A stretch of DNA of 64,000 nucleotides from Lingula anatina (Eukaryota; Brachiopoda; Lingulata; Lingulida; Lingulidae). The DNA lies in contig NW_019773559.1 of the NCBI RefSeq assembly GCF_001039355.2, positions 634,202-698,201 on the forward strand, in the 5' to 3' direction. Positions 59,001 through 64,000 of the stretch are shown here, in pieces (positions within the stretch are counted from its first letter, which is position 1; every line of letters starts with the position of its first letter). A program made the position numbers and the translations under genes. The notes below the pieces were generated by a model that was not told where the DNA came from, did no database searches, and saw nothing but the letters and a program-made list of their open reading frames with translations.

Positions 59001-60445
59001 AGTGTACAAGCACTGTATGGACATCGCATGGCAAATTTAATCTAGGCTTAAGATATATAATAAAATGATATTGCTGTCAGACCTTGACTTAATATTTTTA
59101 GTTGTGAAACACGTATCAACATGCTTTCAGCAACTAGTGTTCCCGAGCTTCTTGGTTAAGTATGATCACGAGGACGACGAACCTGTAAGAAATGAACGTT
59201 GTATCCCTGTCAAGATAGGTACAATGTAGACCTTTTATCACTATCATTTTTATTATTATCATTTATCAACATTATTTGCCTTGATCATTTTCTACTGAGA
59301 TTAACGTTTCTTGTCGGTAGAGGTGTGGCACACAGTACTTTCCTGTAATAAGAATTTTTAATTGAATATTAAGTAACCACTATAATGCCTCTATGCATTC
59401 ACATCGATTGTATAAAAAAGCAACCTTCAGCAAGCAATTCCAAATTTTAGCACAGTTTTGTATACTCGGTCGTGAGTGTTTATATGTAGGCGTTCGTCAT
59501 TGCTGAATGCTGCTGATTTTATTTCTAGTTATTTATCATGACTTGTTCTTCCCTTCCTAGGAGAACCCGGTCTGTTGATAGCAGCCATAAAAGGAAATTT
59601 TACCTTTGAGGGTTATAAAGGGAACAAAGGGTTGACAGAAAAGAAAATATTACGCAACGTTTTCCAACAAGGTGATGCATATTTCAACTCCGGAGACTTA
59701 CTGTACACCGACAGTAACTATTTTCTTTACTTCAGTGACAGAGTTGGGGATACATTTAGGTAAAGCATCATATTGGATTCAGTAATTTGAAGGTATACAT
59801 CTGTGCAAAGAGTTTGTCTCAAACAACTCCTTGAGCTGAGCAACACATAATTATATGGGTCGAAAATGGTTGATTTCTTCCTTTTTTCTCATATTTTTTC
59901 ATTCCCGAAACACAATTAAGTGTAATTCATATGCAGTAAGTAAAAAAAGACATTATACTATTATATCTTTATCTACTACACAATGGTTGAGACGATACGT
60001 TTGGTATTGTAGATGGAAAGGAGAGAACGTTTCCACACTAGAGGTCGCTTACGTTCTAGCTGAGGTAGAAGGCGTGGAGGACGCGAGCGTGTATGGGGTC
60101 AAAGTGCCAGGTAAGGGTTGGGAAGCCACTATTAACCTCACAGATATGAAAACATCCGTTAACTCACGTGAACTACGCCTTTAGACTTCACTTTTCACTC
60201 ACAAAAGACAATGGGCCTCTCAACACCCAAACTGTTTTCTAAGACAAAATCGTCTCCCTTTGGCTCTAATTCTCATGCTTTTGTCGTAATTAGGTATAGA
60301 GGGTAGATTTGGTATGGCTGCTGTCACGTTGCAGAAAGAAAAGAAATTAACATGGCAACTGTTTGAAAATATCTACAATCGTCTTTCCGACAGTCTCCCA
60401 GCTTATGCCAGGCCACTTTTCCTGCGTGTCCAGCACACATTAGAT

Positions 60446-61215
60446 CTGACAGGCACGTACAAACAGAGGAAAGAACAACTCAAAGGACAAGGGTTTAAAC
60501 CTAGCGAAGTTAAAGACGACAAACTCTACTTCCTGGATGAGACGAAACGTGCGTTTGTTCCTCTTGATGCTGAGCTGTACGAACGCATCATAAGAGGAGA
60601 AGAACGCATATAGATCGTCCCAAGGGGCGTGTACCAACAGGGCTCCATGTATACTTCACATGAATACACTTTTAAATTTTTTAGTGTTCAGTTACTAAAT
60701 TAATTAACATAATTTACACGTATGTCTTCTTACGGGTGACGTCATGATTGCGATTTTGGGTAAAAACTGAAAAATCGGTTTCTTAAATTTCTCTTTTACC
60801 TGAGCACCCACGATCACCGTTTTGACGCCAGTTTAATGCCACCATTTAGTACTCTAAAACCCTGCCAGCGATTTATCTTGAAATCTTTGTTCAGATTTTA
60901 TTGTTGATAAAGCAAAATAATGCCCTTGTTTAATGAAAATCTGTAATTAGGGGGTCATAACTCCATAACAAAAACATTTAAACCAAATGACGGCATGGGA
61001 TTGTAGCCTATACACTCGTGGTCAACTCTACCAATTTTTGTGAAAAAGCACCGTTCGGGGATGAAGTTACGCCCCATACTGATTGCTATCTCACCTCAAA
61101 ATAGAAAGGTGTTAAATTGACGGGGGCTGGCAGGTCGCTCAGTGGACGCACAGGTCGTTCGCATTTTTACAGGTAAAATCTAGATTCGGGCGTTCAACGG
61201 ACGCAGAAAGGACGC
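60446..61215. repeat. Second duplicated block, copy 1 (SLC27A last exon and 3' flank)
   Basis: Starts at CTGACAGGCACGTACAAACA in the last exon and ends at GGACGC immediately before a single N (61216). The same ~770 bases recur at 61519-62287 with few substitutions. Confidence 0.95.
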
Positions 61216-61216
61216 N
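61216..61216. other. Single N at contig junction
   Basis: As at 48864, an isolated N marks the end of copy 1; the following 300 bases (61217-61518) are not in copy 1. Confidence 0.9.
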
Positions 61217-61251
61217 GGTGAATGAAACCGTATGTTAATTTTAGTTCAACT

Positions 61252-61521
61252 CAGAGGTGGATCCAGGATTATTCGAAGGGGGTTCCACATATGCGAAGCT
61301 AGCCTCCTTTTAAATAAATATACCGTTCTGGGTGATAAGAATATTGAAACTTTTTTAATTGCGAGAATATTTCTGAATAAATGATGATTTTATTATCAAT
61401 GGAAATTAAGCTGCGATGTGTGGTACATATGCTGTAATTACGCTGTCCTTCATCTCTTGCGTTTTGCTGGGAATTTTAAAAGTCTGTGCATACAATTTTT
61501 AAAGGTCTGGTAACGCCCCTG
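61252..61521. mobile_element. Probable hAT-like element or remnant
   Basis: Starts CAGAGGTGGATCCAGGATTA then a GGGGGTTCC stretch and ends AACGCCCCTG, a shape common to a large invertebrate hAT family and similar to the termini at 46336. It directly abuts the start of repeat copy 2. No target duplication was found. Confidence 0.55.
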
Positions 61522-62288
61522 ACAGGCACGTACAAACAGAGGAAAGAACAACTCAAAGGACAAGGTTTTAAACCTATCGAAGTTAAAGACGACAAACTCT
61601 ACTTCCTGGATGAGACGAAACGTGCGTTTGTTCCTCTTGATGCTGAGCTGTACGAGCGCATCGTAAGAGGAGAAGAACGCATATAGATCGTCCCAAGGGG
61701 CGTGTACCAACAGGGCTCCATGTTTACTTCACATGAATACACTTTGAAATTTTTAGTGTTTAGTTACTAAATTAATTAACATAATTTACACGTATCTCTT
61801 CTTACGGGTGACGTCATGATTGCGATTTTGGGTAAAAACTGAAAAATCGGTTTCTTAAATTTCTCTTTTACCTGAGCACCCACGATCACCGTTTTGACGC
61901 CAGTTTAATGCCACCATTTAGTACTCTAAAACCCTGCCAGCGATTTTTCTTGAAATCTTTGTTCAGATTTTATCATTGATAAAGCAAAATAATGCCCTTG
62001 TTTAATGAAAATCTGTAATTAGGGGGTCATAACTCCATAACAAAAACATTTAAACCAAATGACGGCATGGGATTGTAGCCTATACACTCGTGGTCAACTC
62101 TACCAATTTTTGTGAAAAAGCACTGTTCGGGGATGAAGTTACGCCCCATACTGATTGCTATCTCACCTCAAAATAGAAAGGTGTTAAATTGACTGGGGCT
62201 GGCAGGTCGCTCAGTGGACGCACAGGTCGTTCGCATTTTTACAGGTAAAATCTAGATTCGGTCGTTCAACGGACGCAGAAAGGACGCA
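61519..62288 (+). pseudogene. Duplicate of the SLC27A C-terminal exon part and 3' flank (copy 2)
   Basis: From CTGACAGGCACG the frame reads TGTYKQRKEQLKGQGFKP then LYFLDETKRAFVPLDAELYE, ending EERI at 61686, with three substitutions relative to copy 1 (for example S to I, I to V). No upstream exon part is attached: the homology stops at the transposon end. Either an alternative haplotype carrying an insertion, or a truncated duplicate. Confidence 0.85.
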
Positions 62289-63031
62289 GAAGCATTTACA
62301 CTGAGACGACCATGCTTTGGCGACCACTGAGCCTCCTGGCCACATTTTTGATCGAGGGACGCAAAAAGAACACCGTCTAGTGTACAGGGGGCTTTAGGTT
62401 GTAAATTAAAAAATAAAAGATCTTTGAAAACGAATCATATTTGTGCTCATGTATAATGGTTTATAACGAAGAAAAAGGATGGTGATTTCCAACGCAGTAA
62501 CTACTATTTATTGTTATTGGGGTTTATTGTGCTTCTTTGCAATATATAAGACACCCATTGAATGTATATATAAAATGTAAGGTACTGTATTAAAAACGGG
62601 ATTAGGTACTTTTAAAATAAATATTTAAGGGAAAAATTATGGATAAAATGTAACGTTCGTCATTCCTTTAAAATCTAAAAGTATATAGCTAAGTTAAAAT
62701 AGACACACGAAAGCAATCATTATTGTAATATTTCTCTACAAATAGCATTGTAAGTTATATCTTCTCAACAAATTACTAGCTATATTTCTACTGTAATTCA
62801 GTATATTTTGGTCTATTTTGTTTCCTATTTTCAAGACACTGTCCGACTGTGGCATTGTTATTTGTAAATGAATTCAATTTCATATAAAAAGATAAACCGT
62901 TGAAGTTATTCACCAGGACCAATGAAAGAGTTAGAAAAGTCAATCCACAGGACAAAATTATGGTTGTTTAGAACACATGCGATGTCTTCCGGATGTCAAA
63001 ATCTGTCTGCGTGAGTGTCTGATGGCCTTTA
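62289..63031. other. Intergenic, no gene seen
   Basis: AT-rich sequence with no coding signal; contains the 3' UTR of the minus-strand exon at its right end. Confidence 0.65.
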
Positions 63032-63121
63032 TTAATCTTCTTCACCATCATCGTCGTTCATTTCTATCTCGTCTTTGAGCAGATCGATAACCATTTCGCG
63101 TTCTTTGTGAGACAGCTGGTT
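63032..63121 (-). CDS. Last coding exon of an unidentified gene (partial)
   Basis: After a TTTTTTTTCAG acceptor (minus strand), 29 codons read NQLSHKEREMVIDLLKDEIE then MNDDDGEED and a stop, followed at once by TAATAAA. Charged, helix-prone, with an acidic end. Further exons would lie to the right; none was recognised before the window ends. The product cannot be named from 29 residues. Confidence 0.55.
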   Translation of the reverse strand, partial: NQLSHKEREMVIDLLKDEIEMNDDDGEED

Positions 63122-63215
63122 CTGAAAAAAATATATATTTTAGTCAAAAGCTCTAATGACGATTCCAAGAAAGACATCAGGTGTTACCAATGGTACAAAT
63201 AACTCTGAATCCGTT

Positions 63216-63250
<35 letters not shown>

Positions 63251-64000
63251 TATAACCACCTTTAAAAGATGAAAAATAAACAAATAAAATAAATAAGTTA
63301 AAATGAGATAGAAGAAAACGAAATACATAAAAATAACATTTCAAATAGAGGCCAATTAAAAAGATTTTAAAAATAGTCCCACAAGCATGTATTCCTTAGA
63401 TTGTCTTTCCTGTTATCTGGAACTATTAACTAGAAAGCTCAACGTGTATACTAGTCCTGATGGCCCCGTGACCCTTTGCTAGCAGAATTCATGTTTATCA
63501 TACTGTACGTAAAATTGGGCTTATACCATAACAGGCCTACCCAACTACCAGACTCGGCACCTTAGGATCCTGAATTAACCGGTATATCGGACCACGCTAC
63601 CCGTTTTCAAGGTGTGTGTCAGATCGCATTTCGGAGTATCATACCCCAGAACAAATTTTGTAGCACGACTGCGGGCTCATCCACGCTCGACTGAACAACC
63701 TTAAACTGTACTCTTACTTTAGAGTACTCTATTTTATTGTCTCTATGGGGATATATGGGGACTTTACGACATTCGGTTTGAATGTTTTAACCACTTTTGA
63801 TAGGGCTTTTTTGCATTGTATTAGATTAATGTGGCAGTCTAAGGTTCATCTAGGTGGCTTTCAAATTTATGCACCCGGTTTTAAAATCATACAGCGATTT
63901 TACGACAATCGTTTACTATCCAATCAAGGTGACAGCCGAGCATGCCAGGGCTCATCCTGTCGGTGTTCTGGCTGATACTCCGAAATGCGATCTGACACAC
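63122..64000. other. Intron or intergenic sequence with TTTA microsatellite
   Basis: Contains a (TTTA)n tract at 63215-63255 and a terminal-inverted-repeat element from 63614. No exon recognised. Confidence 0.5.
63614..64000. mobile_element. TIR element of about 387 bp ending at the window edge
   Basis: GTGTGTCAGATCGCATTTCG with GAGTATCA at 63614-63641 is the exact reverse complement of the last 28 bases (63973-64000). The arms may continue past the window. An internal ORF (63745-63975) shows no recognisable transposase. Confidence 0.85.

Larger units (their letters stand above)
57337..60613 (+). pseudogene. SLC27A-like fatty-acid transport protein/acyl-CoA synthetase, truncated and interrupted
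   Basis: SLC27A proteins activate long- or very-long-chain fatty acids to CoA esters. Exons: about 57337-57486, 57707-58127 (interrupted), 59131-59218, 59561-59759, 60013-60110, 60294-60613. The first two encode YTSGIT|GLPKPAI, the AMP-binding P-loop with Ile for the usual Thr. Then come GLRSDIWLKFQ...[58 protein letters not shown] and ARPLFLRVQHTLDLTGTYKQ, all FATP signatures, ending EERI. Three defects: no N-terminal exons upstream; about 100 residues expected between GLPKPA and HVVRCFIGNGL are missing; and exon 2 is split by a 158-bp transposon that introduces stops. Ignoring the insertion and one duplicated target, the exon has an intact frame (85 codons), so the insertion is recent relative to the gene. 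Probably a pseudogene or a disrupted allele. Confidence 0.85.

Noticed and set aside
1-64000. CRISPR arrays, operons, tRNA or rRNA genes
   Set aside because: No spaced direct-repeat array, no cloverleaf or rRNA-like sequence was recognised; the DNA is eukaryotic with spliced genes.

Overview
This is an animal (metazoan) nuclear genome scaffold. The genes have many short exons with GT-AG introns, it is AT-rich with microsatellites and dozens of short inverted-repeat transposons, and the proteins are typical of bilaterians (RRP12, TMTC4, SNIP1, BLOC1S3, AIF1/IBA1, SLC27A, fibrinogen-related domain, GH3 glycosidase). A secreted GH3 beta-xylosidase-like enzyme, an AIF1 with two intact EF-hands and fibrinogen-related fragments suggest an invertebrate, perhaps a lophotrochozoan such as a mollusc or brachiopod, or an invertebrate deuterostome. 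The species cannot be fixed from the sequence alone. All gene models here were built by hand from exon translations and splice sites; coding lengths were checked to be multiples of three. Layout. 1-7325 (minus): RRP12, 5' part, running off the left edge. 8450-8834: assembly gap. 9542-16295 (minus): complete TMTC4, 16 coding exons. 18349-20702 (minus): SNIP1, two exons. 20938-22960 (plus): BLOC1S3, divergent from SNIP1 across 235 bases. 24365-28147 (plus): a 1260-residue single-exon, disordered protein I do not recognise, with many RRxS sites. 28966-31088 (plus): AIF1-like EF-hand protein. 32690-36973 (plus): isopenicillin-N-synthase-type 2-oxoglutarate/Fe(II) oxygenase with a GC-AG first intron. 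37802-43396 (minus): a JmjC/cupin protein that lacks all three iron ligands and ends in KDEL, with a signal peptide in an overlapping shifted frame. 43832-54116 (plus): secreted GH3 glycosidase, in which exons 3-9 appear twice, the copies meeting at a single N. 56241-56932 (minus): fibrinogen-domain fragment with an in-frame stop. 57337-60613 (plus): 5'-truncated SLC27A (fatty-acid transport/acyl-CoA synthetase) remnant whose exon is split by a 158-bp foldback transposon. 60446-62288: second repeated block, again next to a single N. 63032-63121 (minus): last exon of an unidentified gene. The left two thirds is a dense run of housekeeping genes. They do not form one pathway; the neighbours are ordinary eukaryotic neighbours. 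The right third is structurally unstable: contig-end duplications, MITEs, and decayed gene fragments. The most interesting biology is the probable ER-lumenal pseudo-oxygenase (JmjC fold, no iron site, KDEL) lying tail-to-tail with an apparently active 2-oxoglutarate oxygenase. The best structural observations are the exonic MITE with a perfect 9-bp target duplication and a filled/empty MITE site captured between the two GH3 copies.
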